DNA of 64,000 bases from Massilia litorea (lineage in GTDB: Bacteria; Pseudomonadota; Gammaproteobacteria; Burkholderiales; Burkholderiaceae_D): positions 4,526,001 through 4,590,000 of the forward strand of contig NZ_CP062941.1 in assembly GCF_015101885.1 (NCBI RefSeq), written 5' to 3'. Shown piece by piece: positions 43,627 through 52,225 of this stretch. Position numbers and translations under genes: made by a program. The notes beneath the pieces are model-generated. The model made no database searches. It saw nothing but the letters and a program-made list of their open reading frames with translations, and was not told where the DNA came from. How positions within the stretch are numbered: the stretch's first letter is position 1; the number at the start of each line of letters is the position of its first letter.

Positions 43627-43889
43627 TGGGCCTCCGCTTCCGGATTGTCATTGCCGTCGCTACAAAGCGCCGGCCTGGATCTGGTGCCGATCCTCGAGGC
43701 GACCGGCTAACCTGTTGAGGTATTTGGCAGGCCTGCAGAACGAATTCGCTGGCGCCTCACTCACACGGCTTCATCATATCGATTGCATAAGATCCGGACC
43801 GTTAGGTGGCGCACACAGGCATGGCGGATGAGCTGCCGATGCGGCGCGAGATATTGTAGGACTGGACATACACGAGTGGCTTGGACGCG

Positions 43890-43917
43890 AAAAAGGGGAG
43901 CCGGCGCTCCCCTTTTT
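43890..43917 (-). terminator. Terminator of the TonB-dependent receptor gene
   Basis: AAAAAGGGGAGC-CGGC-GCTCCCCTTTTT, a 12-bp perfect stem with A and T runs on either side, able to act in both directions. It lies 23 bases after the receptor stop. Confidence 0.92.
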
Positions 43918-43939
43918 CTGGTGCTGCGCTGCTACCCGA

Positions 43940-46903
43940 TCAGAACTTGTACTTCAGGTTCAGGTAGAACTGGCGGCCGCTGACGTCCAGTTTCTGCTGC
44001 TCTTCTTCGCTGTAGCGATAGTAGGCGCGCTTGACGTTGGTCAGGTTGGTGGCGTCGAACGAGACGATCAGGTTGGGCGAGATGTTGTAGCTGGCATTGA
44101 AGGCCAGCGTCGTCACCGGCGCCGCCATCGTCGGCGCGGCGAACATCAGCTTGCCGTCGACGAGCGACTTGTTGTTCGTCGAGTTCGGCGTCGGCGCGGT
44201 CGTCGTGTTGACGTACTCGCTGCGGTAGTTCGCCACAAGGCGGGCCGAGACGCGGTCGTTCTCGAAATAGGCGCCGAGGTTGGCGCCGTATTCCGAGGCG
44301 CCGGTCATCGGACGGCCGTCGTCGACCTTGGTTTTGGCGCGGCTCACGTTCGACGTGAAGCCGAACGGGGTATTGCCGAACGGCTGCTCGTAGGACAGTT
44401 CGATGCCGGCGATCTTCGCACCCTGCTGGGTCGAGGTGTTGACTGCGAAGGTCTTGACGATGCTGTCACGCGGATCGACCAGCTGGACGGTGTCGCCGCC
44501 GGCCGAACCGGTCTTCGGATAGCCCGCGATCTTCGAGTAGAACACGTTCACGCCGACCATCGAACGGCGCGCGAAATACCAGGCCCACGAGGCGTCGATG
44601 TTCTTGGCGACCATCGGTCCCAGGTTCGGGTTCGGGCCGTTCACGGTGCAGCCCGAGACGAGGCAGTTGGCGCCGCTGTAGCCGGCGCCCAGCAGGTTGT
44701 AGTTCTGGCGGCCGACCGTCTTGCTGGCGCCGAAGCGGGCGATCATGTCCTTGTCCAGCTCATAGCGCAGGTTCAGGCTCGGCAGGACGTTATTGAAGGT
44801 CTCGTCGGTTGGCTGCTTGTAGTAGACGACGCCTGCCAGCGGGTTGAACACGGTGTCGTCATACAGCTGCACGCCTTCGCCCACCGTGGTCAGCGCAGTC
44901 GGGAAAGCCGGGCAAGGAATCGCGGGCTGGCCCGGCGCCGAACGGGCGCAGGCGCCGGTCGGCAGCGGGATCGGGACCTGAGCGTTGACGCGGGTGCGCA
45001 CGAAGCGCAGGCCGACGTTGCCGGACAGGCGGTCCAGCTCCAGGTTGGCCATCACGTACGCGGCGCTCTGGCGCTCACGCATGTCGAGTTCGGTTGCGGC
45101 GCGGCGTTCCCAGTCGGCCGAGGTGGCCTTGCTGTTGGCGGCGAAGTAGGCCTTCAGCGCATCCGGGGTCAGGGTCCAGCTGGTGTTGTCCCAGCCGGCC
45201 GGGCCGTCCAGGCCGGCGCCGAAGTCCGACGGATACGCCTTCCAGGTGTCCGGACCTGTCGGCGCATTCACCGACAGGTTGCTGCTGCGCAGCTGCGGGA
45301 AGCGGCGCGCGCTGTCGCGGCGGTGGTCGGCGTAACGCACGCCGGCTTCGAGCGACTGGAACAGTCCCTTCTCGAGGCGGTATTCGGCATCGAACTGCAG
45401 GCTGTGTTCCTTGTCGGTCGTCTTCACGCCCGAGGCGGCGCGGCCGGTCAGCTTGTAGCCACTGCCGTCGGCATTCATGCCAGGGACGTTCGGACCGGTA
45501 CCGTAGTACTGGACGAAAGGCGCATCGCGCAGGCTGCCCAGCGCATACGAGACGCCGGTGCCGTAGCGGGTATAGGTCAGGCCCTGGTCGAGGCCGGTCT
45601 CGCCGACGCCGCGCGTGGTCGAGAACAGGGTCTTGACCGTCAGGTCCTGGTTGACGCGGTATTTCGCGTCCAGGTCGAGGAAGGCGCTGCTCGACTTGGC
45701 CCCGTCGCGGTAAGCGCCCTCGGTCTCGCCGATATATTGTGGCGGCGTGCCGGCCGGGTACAGGATGTCCGCACTCTTGAGCACGCGCAGCTGGTCGCCG
45801 TAGAGCGTCGTTTCGTTGACGATCACCGGATTCTTGATTTGCGCATAGACGCGCTGGCCGTTCACCGAGGTCGGGGTGGTGCCGCCGGCCGGTCCTGCCT
45901 CGCCGCGCAGCATGCTGAACATCGCGCCGGCATTCAGGCGGCCGAAGTTGTTCGCTTTCATGCCCGAGTGGAAGCCGGTCATGGTCATGTCGAGGTCGTT
46001 GTTCGGCTTGAACTGGAGCGAGAACATGCCGCCCTTGCGGTCACGCACGCTTTCGACGAATTCCGTGCTCATCGAACCAGGCAGGCGCACGCCCTCGAGG
46101 TCGGCGGCCTTGTAGCCGCTGCCGGCCAGCGAAGCATCGGTAATGCCAGGCATTTTCGCGAGATTGATCACATCCCAGCCGCTGCCGCCGGCATAAGCGA
46201 AACGCGACGCGGAATCGCGCCGTACATAGCGCTTCTCGGCAAAGCCCTGGACGATCACGCCCACCGTGCCGGCCTCGTTCTTCCAGTTGACGCTGGCATT
46301 GAAGTCCGGCGCGGCCTTGCCCGGCAGCTCGGCATAGCTCATGCCGCCGCTGATGACGCCCGAGAGGCGCTCTTTCTGCGACAGCGGCTTGCGCGTGGTG
46401 ACGTTGATGGTGCCGGCCAGGCCGCCGTCGACGAGGTTTGCCTGCGAAGTCTTGTAGACCAGTGCCTGGTTCAGCACGCTCGAAGGCATCAGCGACAGGC
46501 TGGTCGAGCGGCTGCTCGAGAGCTGGTCGGCGACATACCAGTCGCCGCCCGAGACCGTGTGGCCGTTGAAAATGATCAGCGTCATGTCGGCATTCGTACC
46601 GCGCATCGACACCTTTTCCGCCTCGTCGTAGTCGGTACGCACCGCCACGCCGGACAGGCGCTGGAGCGAGTCGGCCAGGTTCTTGTCGGGCATCTTGCCC
46701 ACGTCTTCCGCCGTGATGACCTCGACGTTGGCGGTCGCATTCTTCTTCACGTTCAGCGATTTGGCCATCGAGGCCCGGATGCCGGTCACCTCGACGGTCT
46801 GCATCGGGGCTTCCGCTCCTGCCGTCTGCGCCATGGCGGGCAAGGCGGTCAGGCTCCACAGTGCCATCGAAACGGCGGCGGCCAGCGGCTTCTGTTTGAA
46901 CAT
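43940..46903 (-). CDS. TonB-dependent outer-membrane receptor
   Basis: A 987-residue receptor for TonB-driven uptake across the outer membrane. It has a signal peptide (MFKQKPLAAAVSMALWSLTALPAMAQ), then a TonB-box-like stretch (METVEVTGIRAS pattern, here MQTVEVTGIRAS), the plug domain (NVEVITAEDVGKMPDKNLADSLQRLSGVAV) and a beta-barrel ending in FYLNLKYKF with the terminal Phe. It belongs to the large TIGR01782-like group common in Xanthomonas, Caulobacter and Massilia, often for oligosaccharides or other plant polymers. The substrate is unknown. The upstream region has two copies of AGCTATAA (46970s and 47014) of unknown meaning. Confidence 0.92.
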   Translation of the reverse strand: MFKQKPLAAAVSMALWSLTALPAMAQTAGAEAPMQTVEVTGIRASMAKSLNVKKNATANVEVITAEDVGKMPDKNLADSLQRLSGVAVRTDYDEAEKVSMRGTNADMTLIIFNGHTVSGGDWYVADQLSSSRSTSLSLMPSSVLNQALVYKTSQANLVDGGLAGTINVTTRKPLSQKERLSGVISGGMSYAELPGKAAPDFNASVNWKNEAGTVGVIVQGFAEKRYVRRDSASRFAYAGGSGWDVINLAKMPGITDASLAGSGYKAADLEGVRLPGSMSTEFVESVRDRKGGMFSLQFKPNNDLDMTMTGFHSGMKANNFGRLNAGAMFSMLRGEAGPAGGTTPTSVNGQRVYAQIKNPVIVNETTLYGDQLRVLKSADILYPAGTPPQYIGETEGAYRDGAKSSSAFLDLDAKYRVNQDLTVKTLFSTTRGVGETGLDQGLTYTRYGTGVSYALGSLRDAPFVQYYGTGPNVPGMNADGSGYKLTGRAASGVKTTDKEHSLQFDAEYRLEKGLFQSLEAGVRYADHRRDSARRFPQLRSSNLSVNAPTGPDTWKAYPSDFGAGLDGPAGWDNTSWTLTPDALKAYFAANSKATSADWERRAATELDMRERQSAAYVMANLELDRLSGNVGLRFVRTRVNAQVPIPLPTGACARSAPGQPAIPCPAFPTALTTVGEGVQLYDDTVFNPLAGVVYYKQPTDETFNNVLPSLNLRYELDKDMIARFGASKTVGRQNYNLLGAGYSGANCLVSGCTVNGPNPNLGPMVAKNIDASWAWYFARRSMVGVNVFYSKIAGYPKTGSAGGDTVQLVDPRDSIVKTFAVNTSTQQGAKIAGIELSYEQPFGNTPFGFTSNVSRAKTKVDDGRPMTGASEYGANLGAYFENDRVSARLVANYRSEYVNTTTAPTPNSTNNKSLVDGKLMFAAPTMAAPVTTLAFNASYNISPNLIVSFDATNLTNVKRAYYRYSEEEQQKLDVSGRQFYLNLKYKF

Positions 46904-47137
46904 TCTCTCTCTCCTGGATATAAGTATGGTGTGCTGCGGGCGGCGGACGAGCGCTGCCATATTGGTAGTATTAGCTATAAGTTAATGACTGGAAAATTAC
47001 TTGTCGTCCCGCAGCTATAACTTGAAGGAATGTTTGAGTTACGCAACAGTTGGTTATGGATGGGCGACAAATTGGTATTGTCAAATCCTGCGCGGCCGCG
47101 TTAGCGTCTTGAAAACACTACAAGGAGACCTGTTTCC

Positions 47138-48085
47138 ATGCGCTTTGCTCCCCTGCTGCTCGTTGCGGCCACCCTCGGCGGCTGCGCCAGCCAGTCCACC
47201 CTGCCCGCTCCCGCCAGGCCGGCAGCGCCCGCCCCGCTCGCGATCGAGGCCGTGCTGCAAAAGCAGATCTATCAGATGACGCCGGTCGAAGCCGGGCGCT
47301 ACATCGCCTGGGCCCACGCAGCCGAGCCGGACCTGCGCAAGCGCATCGCCGCGATCGGGCGCAAGAACCTGGGCCAGCCCTATCTGCTGAACCTGCTGGG
47401 CGAGTTTCCCTTCGAGGTACACGACGATTTGCCGATGTTCAGCCTCGAGCGCAGCGATTGCGTCGTGTTCGCGGAACACACCTATGCGATGGCACTGTCG
47501 CGTTCGTGGGAAGAATTCTTCTGGATGCTGCAACGGATCCGCTACCGCGACGGCGTGATCGGCGTCGCCACGCGCAACCACTACACCGAGATGGACTGGA
47601 ACGTCGCCAACAGCTGGCTGGTCACCGACATCAGCGCGCAGCTGGCTGGATCGAATGGCCCAAGCTACGCGATGCGGGTCGACCGCGCACGCTTCCTGAA
47701 AACCCGCCACAACACCGAGCGCGCCATCCCGGTCGAGACCAGCCGCCAGAGCTATGTGCCGAAGGAACAGGTCGCGGCCATCGCCAGCCAGCTCCAGGAA
47801 GGCGATTTCGTCAACGTCATCTCGACCCGCGACGGCGAGCACTGGGCCTCGCACGTCGGCCTGGTCGTGCTGGGCGCGGATGGCGAACGCCACCTGCTGC
47901 ATTCGCAGGAACCGAAAGTGCGTGAAGAAAGCTTCGACTCCTTCATCGCGCGCGCCGCCGAACGCGAAGCGCGCAATGCCCGGGAAGGCAGGAATGGCCA
48001 GCGCCTGGCCGGCTTCAAGTTCCTGCGCCTGAACGACAACATCGTGGTGCCGCCGATGGCGCCGCAGCCACGCCCGGGCAGCTGA
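47138..48085 (+). CDS. DUF1460 family lipoprotein, N-acetylmuramoyl-L-alanine amidase-like
   Basis: A 315-residue lipoprotein with lipobox LGGC (Cys16). The DUF1460 fold is a papain-like NlpC/P60 relative. The catalytic Cys is in LERSDCVVFAEHTYAM, and the His in HWASHVGLVVLG. Other conserved parts are GQPYLLNLLGEFPFE and the region NHYTEMDWNVANSWL. It probably trims peptidoglycan or a related amide in the periplasm. AAGGAGA precedes the ATG by ten bases. It is divergent from the TonB receptor with a 234-base shared promoter region. Confidence 0.88.
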   Translation: MRFAPLLLVAATLGGCASQSTLPAPARPAAPAPLAIEAVLQKQIYQMTPVEAGRYIAWAHAAEPDLRKRIAAIGRKNLGQPYLLNLLGEFPFEVHDDLPMFSLERSDCVVFAEHTYAMALSRSWEEFFWMLQRIRYRDGVIGVATRNHYTEMDWNVANSWLVTDISAQLAGSNGPSYAMRVDRARFLKTRHNTERAIPVETSRQSYVPKEQVAAIASQLQEGDFVNVISTRDGEHWASHVGLVVLGADGERHLLHSQEPKVREESFDSFIARAAEREARNAREGRNGQRLAGFKFLRLNDNIVVPPMAPQPRPGS

Positions 48086-48600
48086 TCCGTCCTGTCTCCC
48101 GCGCGTGCCAACGGTGCGCGCCGAAGTCCCCTCCCCTCGGGCGGCATCGCGCTGCCGTCCTCGCCCGGCCCTGAGCGCGCCTGTCGCGCCTCTCTCCCAT
48201 GCATCCGCGCCGGATTGCGCACGCCGGCCGCGCATAGTCGGCCCTGCCGCAACATTCTCCCGATTTATTATTTCCTGACTTTTATATTCCAATCGGAAAT
48301 GTATTGCCAACTCGACTGCAATTTATTTCCGAATTACATTTCCTCAATTAAATAAATAGCCGACTTCATTTTAATTCGCAATTTTCGGTTGAGCAGGGTC
48401 AAACTCAGCAATCCGACCGGGACAGATAATTAATTTACTCAACAACGGCCAGTTCATTTTCCGCATCGGCTTCATATACGAATTCCACACCCCTTATTTC
48501 ATTTCAGGCCACATTTCAGACGGTTGCTTTCTCAATTCATCTACATTCCATTTACTGCCCACCGCTTATACCACTCTTATCGCAACCACTCGATCAAGTA
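48086..48600. other. 515-base A/T-rich region before the exopolysaccharide gene, with an inverted repeat
   Basis: The last 360 bases are far richer in A/T than the genome average, and I find no credible ORF in it. At 48293-48332 lies an inverted repeat: TCGGAAATGTATTGC and GCAATTTATTTCCGA (13 of 15 pairs) around a 10-base loop. A/T-rich control regions of polysaccharide loci often bind nucleoid proteins. That role here is inference. Confidence 0.6.
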
Positions 48601-50589
48601 ATGCGCGCCATGCAAACTTTCCCGCACCGAGTATTAAGCCAGTTCTGCGCCGGAATGGTATCGCTGCATCGGACTACGAAAATAGCGCTGATGATCTGCA
48701 TCGACCTGGTGGCATTGCCCTTATGTTTTCTGGTCGCGATGTTATTGCGGGGCGGCGACCTGAAACTCGCGGCGCATTATGGTCCGGCCTCGTATTTGAT
48801 TGTCGCGCTGGTGACGATCGCCGCCTTTTCGATGTCCGATCTTTATCGCGCGGTTATTCGCTTCATCGACGGCCGCTTATTGAGCGCCACCGGCCTGGCG
48901 CTCGGTATTGCGGTGTTGTGCGCCTATGTCGTACTGTTTGCGATTAACGACGCCATGTTTCCGCGCAGTGCGCTGGCCATTTACTGGTTCATCGCCTTTT
49001 CCTATGTGGTCACCTCGCGCATCGGCATGCGCAATTTCCTGCGCAACCACGGCAGCCGCCGGGGGAGTTCGGACGCGGTGGCCATCTACGGTGCCGGCGA
49101 AGCCGGCGCCCGCCTCGCGCAAACCATGCGCAACAGCGACGAATACCGGCCGGTCTGCTTCTTCGACGACAAGCGCGCGCTGAACGACCGCACCATTGCC
49201 GGGCTGCGCGTGTTCCAGACCGGCCGCCTGGCCGACCTGGTCGCCGCGCATGGCATCCGTACGGTCGTCATCGCGGTGCCTGGCATGCCGGCCGAACGCC
49301 TGCGCGACATCATGCAGCGCCTGGCCGGGGCTGGCGTTACCGCCAAGATCCTGAGCCGGTTGGTCGACCTGGCCGATGACCGGGCCCGTCCGCGCGACTC
49401 GATCCGCGAACTGAAGTTCGAAGACCTGCTCGGCCGGCCGGCGGTGCCGCCGCGGCTCGACCTGTTCGCCCGCTGCGTGCGCGGCAAGACGGTGCTCGTC
49501 ACCGGCGCCGGCGGCTCCATCGGCAGCGAACTGTGCCGCCAGATCGTCACGCTCGGCCCGAACCGCCTGCACCTGCTCGACCACTCCGAATTCGCCCTGT
49601 ACACGATTCGCCAGGAGCTCGGCACGCGCTTTCCCGAACTGCGCATCGACGCCCACCTCGGTTCGGTCTGCAATGCCGACCTGGTCGAGCGCATCCTCGC
49701 CGAAAGCCAGGTCGACACGGTCTACCATGCCGCCGCCTACAAGCACGTGCCTCTGGTTGAGACCAACATCGTCGAAGGCCTGCGCAACAACGTGCTCGGC
49801 GCCCAGGTCATCGCTGCGGCCTGCGCCAGCCACCACGTCGAAACCTGCGTGCTGATCTCGAGCGACAAGGCGGTGCGTCCGACCAATATCATGGGCGCCA
49901 GCAAGCGTATTGCCGAGCTTATCTTCCAGGCCGCGGCCGCCAAGCGCGGCACGCAGACGACCTTCTGCATGGTCCGCTTCGGCAACGTGCTCGGCTCCTC
50001 CGGCTCGGTGATCCCGCTGTTCCAGCGCCAGATCGCGCGCGGCGGACCGCTCACCATCACCCACCCCGAGGTGTCGCGCTACTTCATGCTCATTCCCGAA
50101 GCGGCGCAGCTGGTGATCCAGGCCGGCGCCATGGCCAAGGGCGGCGACGTGTTCGTCCTCGACATGGGCGAACCGGTACGCATCGTGGAACTGGCGCGCA
50201 CGCTGCTGGCCATGTCCGGCCTGACCGAAAAGACGCCGCAGAATCCGGGCGGCGACATCGAAATGAAATTCGTCGGCCTGTTCCCGGGCGAGAAGCTGCA
50301 CGAAGAGCTGCTCACCGATGGCACCGTCTTCCCGAGCGAACATCCGCGCATCATGCGCATGAAGGAAAACGCGCTGCGCCCGAGCGTGCTCGAGACCTGC
50401 ATCACCTGCCTGATGATGGCCTGCGAAACGCACGAGCGCGGCATGATCGAATCGATGGTCAAGGCCATCGTCAGCGAGTACACACCCCAGTTGCCGGCCA
50501 CCGCTCCGGCGCAACTACCCGAACCCGAAGTCGAATCGGGCAAGGCACGGCTTAGTCTCATCCACAGGTTCGTGCCCTTTCGCATCTAG
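48601..50589 (+). CDS. Membrane-bound nucleotide-sugar 4,6-dehydratase (CapD/WbpM/PglF family)
   Basis: A 662-residue inner-membrane enzyme. Four to five membrane segments (residues 25-140), a first Rossmann-like domain (VAIYGAGEAGARLAQ), and the catalytic short-chain dehydratase domain with GAGGSIGSELCRQ, YHAAAYKHVPLVE and the SSDKAVRPTNIMGASKR catalytic Lys region. It converts UDP-GlcNAc (or a relative) to the 4-keto-6-deoxy sugar for exopolysaccharide or glycan synthesis. The chosen ATG at 48601 has no clear Shine-Dalgarno, and ATG 48610 is possible. It is the first gene of a former exopolysaccharide operon cut short just downstream. Confidence 0.92.
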   Translation: MRAMQTFPHRVLSQFCAGMVSLHRTTKIALMICIDLVALPLCFLVAMLLRGGDLKLAAHYGPASYLIVALVTIAAFSMSDLYRAVIRFIDGRLLSATGLALGIAVLCAYVVLFAINDAMFPRSALAIYWFIAFSYVVTSRIGMRNFLRNHGSRRGSSDAVAIYGAGEAGARLAQTMRNSDEYRPVCFFDDKRALNDRTIAGLRVFQTGRLADLVAAHGIRTVVIAVPGMPAERLRDIMQRLAGAGVTAKILSRLVDLADDRARPRDSIRELKFEDLLGRPAVPPRLDLFARCVRGKTVLVTGAGGSIGSELCRQIVTLGPNRLHLLDHSEFALYTIRQELGTRFPELRIDAHLGSVCNADLVERILAESQVDTVYHAAAYKHVPLVETNIVEGLRNNVLGAQVIAAACASHHVETCVLISSDKAVRPTNIMGASKRIAELIFQAAAAKRGTQTTFCMVRFGNVLGSSGSVIPLFQRQIARGGPLTITHPEVSRYFMLIPEAAQLVIQAGAMAKGGDVFVLDMGEPVRIVELARTLLAMSGLTEKTPQNPGGDIEMKFVGLFPGEKLHEELLTDGTVFPSEHPRIMRMKENALRPSVLETCITCLMMACETHERGMIESMVKAIVSEYTPQLPATAPAQLPEPEVESGKARLSLIHRFVPFRI

Positions 50590-50636
50590 CGGCTGCAACC
50601 ATCTCCACCCACCCACCTACAGTTGGCGAGGAACAC

Positions 50637-50731
50637 ATGCGCGACGAAAATCAATCAGCCCACCTGCAACGGCTCACGGCCAAACTGCGCGACCGCACCG
50701 CGGTCATCGGCATCATCGGACTCGGCTACAG
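50637..50731 (+). pseudogene. 5' remnant of a nucleotide-sugar dehydrogenase (UDP-GlcNAc/GlcA dehydrogenase type)
   Basis: After a GAGGAACAC ribosome site the ATG at 50637 opens MRDENQSAHLQRLTAKLRDRTAVIGIIGLGY, the N terminus of WbpA/TuaD-like dehydrogenases up to the Rossmann GxGYVG motif. At GLGY the homology stops, and the frame runs into unrelated sequence and ends at 50837. The remaining 400 or so residues are gone. It lies 47 bases after the dehydratase gene on the same strand. Its break coincides with that of the next remnant. Confidence 0.82.
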
Positions 50732-50872
50732 CGTGTTGAAATGCCCTTTCAGGTCGACCGCCGGTTCGTCGGCGCCGGCCAGGGCCGGCCGTGGATCGAA
50801 GGGGACACTCAGGATCGGCGGACTATGCGCGACATGATGCGTCAGCGGCAGGTGTTCGGCAGGCTTGGTCAT
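50726..50872 (-). pseudogene. 5' remnant of a Wzc-like chain-length/tyrosine autokinase gene
   Basis: The ATG at 50872, just after wza on the same strand, opens 48 codons (MTKPAEHLPLTHHVAHSPPI ... VDLKGHFNTL) followed by TAG. The VDLKGHFNTL end resembles the start of the Wzz domain (VDLxxYxxxLxRRxW) of Wzc/GumC proteins, which normally run to about 740 residues. The stop comes directly from the junction with the dehydrogenase remnant. The family call rests on a short segment plus position after wza. Confidence 0.65.
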
Positions 50873-50917
50873 GGTTTTCTCCGATGCTCACTCGCGTTCA
50901 GTGGCGCTGATTGACGC

Positions 50918-52057
50918 TCATTGTCTGTTGGTGACACCGACCGCGTTGGTCAGCGCGCCGGGGAATAGCAGGCTCAGTTGGCGGTTCCAGTTGGCCAGCG
51001 GCGATGCGGCGACATAGACCACGTCCTTCGGCCGCAGCTCGAAGGACTCGGCCATCGCCAGCGAGCCGGCCAGGCGGGCGTCGAGCTGGAACACGCGCGT
51101 GCGCTCGGGCGTCTTGCGCACGACGTAGATCTGGCGCGCATCGCCGCTGAGCGGGCTGATGCCGCCGGTCTCGCCCAGCGCTTCGTTCAGGGTCAGGCGG
51201 CCGTCGTGCATCGTCAGCGCCCGCGGCGTGACGACTTCGCCGGAGACGAAGACCTTGCTTTCGTCGCGCGAGTGCACCCGCACGACGTCGCCCGGGGCCA
51301 GCATGATGTTGCCCGGATTGATGCCCTTCTGGACCAGGTCGCGCAGGTTGACGCGGTAGCGCGCGTCGCCCCGTTCGACGGCGATGCGGCTCTGGTCGGC
51401 CGTGGGCAGCAGCCCGCCGGCGCGGTTCAGCGCTTCGACCAGGGTCATCGGGATGTCGTTGATCGCCTGCAGGCCCGGCTGCTTGACCTCGCCGTCGATG
51501 TAGACGCGCTTGCTGCGGTAGGACTGGACCCGCAATGTGATGTTCGGGTTGGCGATGTAGCGCGCCAGCTTCTGCGTCAGCAGCGCGCGTGCCGCCTCCT
51601 CGGTCAGCCCCTCGACCGGCAGCAGGCCGGCGAACGGGAACTGGATCCGGCCCAGGTGGTCGACCACGAAGCCCGGCTGCGGCGCGTTCGCGTTGACGCT
51701 GGCGCTCATGCCGCTGGCGTCGGCCGCGGCGGTGGCGGCCGTCATGCCGCCGCCCGCCAGCTCGGGATGATCCCAGACGACGATCGACAGGATATCGCCG
51801 CGCCCGATGGCGTAAGGCGGGGGATTCGGCACCATCAGGCGCGACAGGTCCTGCTCGGCCGGCCGTCCGCTTGCCTGCTTCTCGGCCGCGATCAGCTGCT
51901 CGGTGATCATCTCGGTCGGCGGCGGGGGCTCAGCCTTGCCCTGGCTGTCCTGTGAATTGAACTGCAAACCGGTGGCGCATCCACCCAGTAGTAGCGAAAG
52001 GAACGCAGTTGCCGCGGCGACTAAACGCCAACGCAAAATTTCTATTGGAAAATTCAT
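50918..52057 (-). CDS. Polysaccharide export lipoprotein (Wza family)
   Basis: A 379-residue outer-membrane polysaccharide export protein. Signal peptide with lipobox LLLGGC. The Poly_export domain starts YAIGRGDILSIVVWDHPEL and is followed by SLBB repeats (KRVYIDGEVKQPGLQAINDIPMTLVEALNRAGG, SKVFVSGEVVTPRALTMHDGRLTLNEALGETGG). It forms the octameric channel for capsule or exopolysaccharide. The sequence is complete. Its partner Wzc-like gene downstream survives only as a 48-codon stub, so export may be non-functional unless a second locus exists. Confidence 0.92.
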   Translation of the reverse strand: MNFPIEILRWRLVAAATAFLSLLLGGCATGLQFNSQDSQGKAEPPPPTEMITEQLIAAEKQASGRPAEQDLSRLMVPNPPPYAIGRGDILSIVVWDHPELAGGGMTAATAAADASGMSASVNANAPQPGFVVDHLGRIQFPFAGLLPVEGLTEEAARALLTQKLARYIANPNITLRVQSYRSKRVYIDGEVKQPGLQAINDIPMTLVEALNRAGGLLPTADQSRIAVERGDARYRVNLRDLVQKGINPGNIMLAPGDVVRVHSRDESKVFVSGEVVTPRALTMHDGRLTLNEALGETGGISPLSGDARQIYVVRKTPERTRVFQLDARLAGSLAMAESFELRPKDVVYVAASPLANWNRQLSLLFPGALTNAVGVTNRQ

Positions 52058-52225
52058 GGCTTGACCTGTGAAATAGCTGCCGTTCTCTGGCTGACCGACT
52101 CAGCGTACGGCGTCCATCACAGGCGGCTTTTGCTGCATATCAAACGGCAGGCTCTGGCAACTCCGGTGCGGGCAGTTCGCACCTGCCCGGTCCATGCTTG
52201 AGTGCCGATCGTAAATGGCGTAGCC

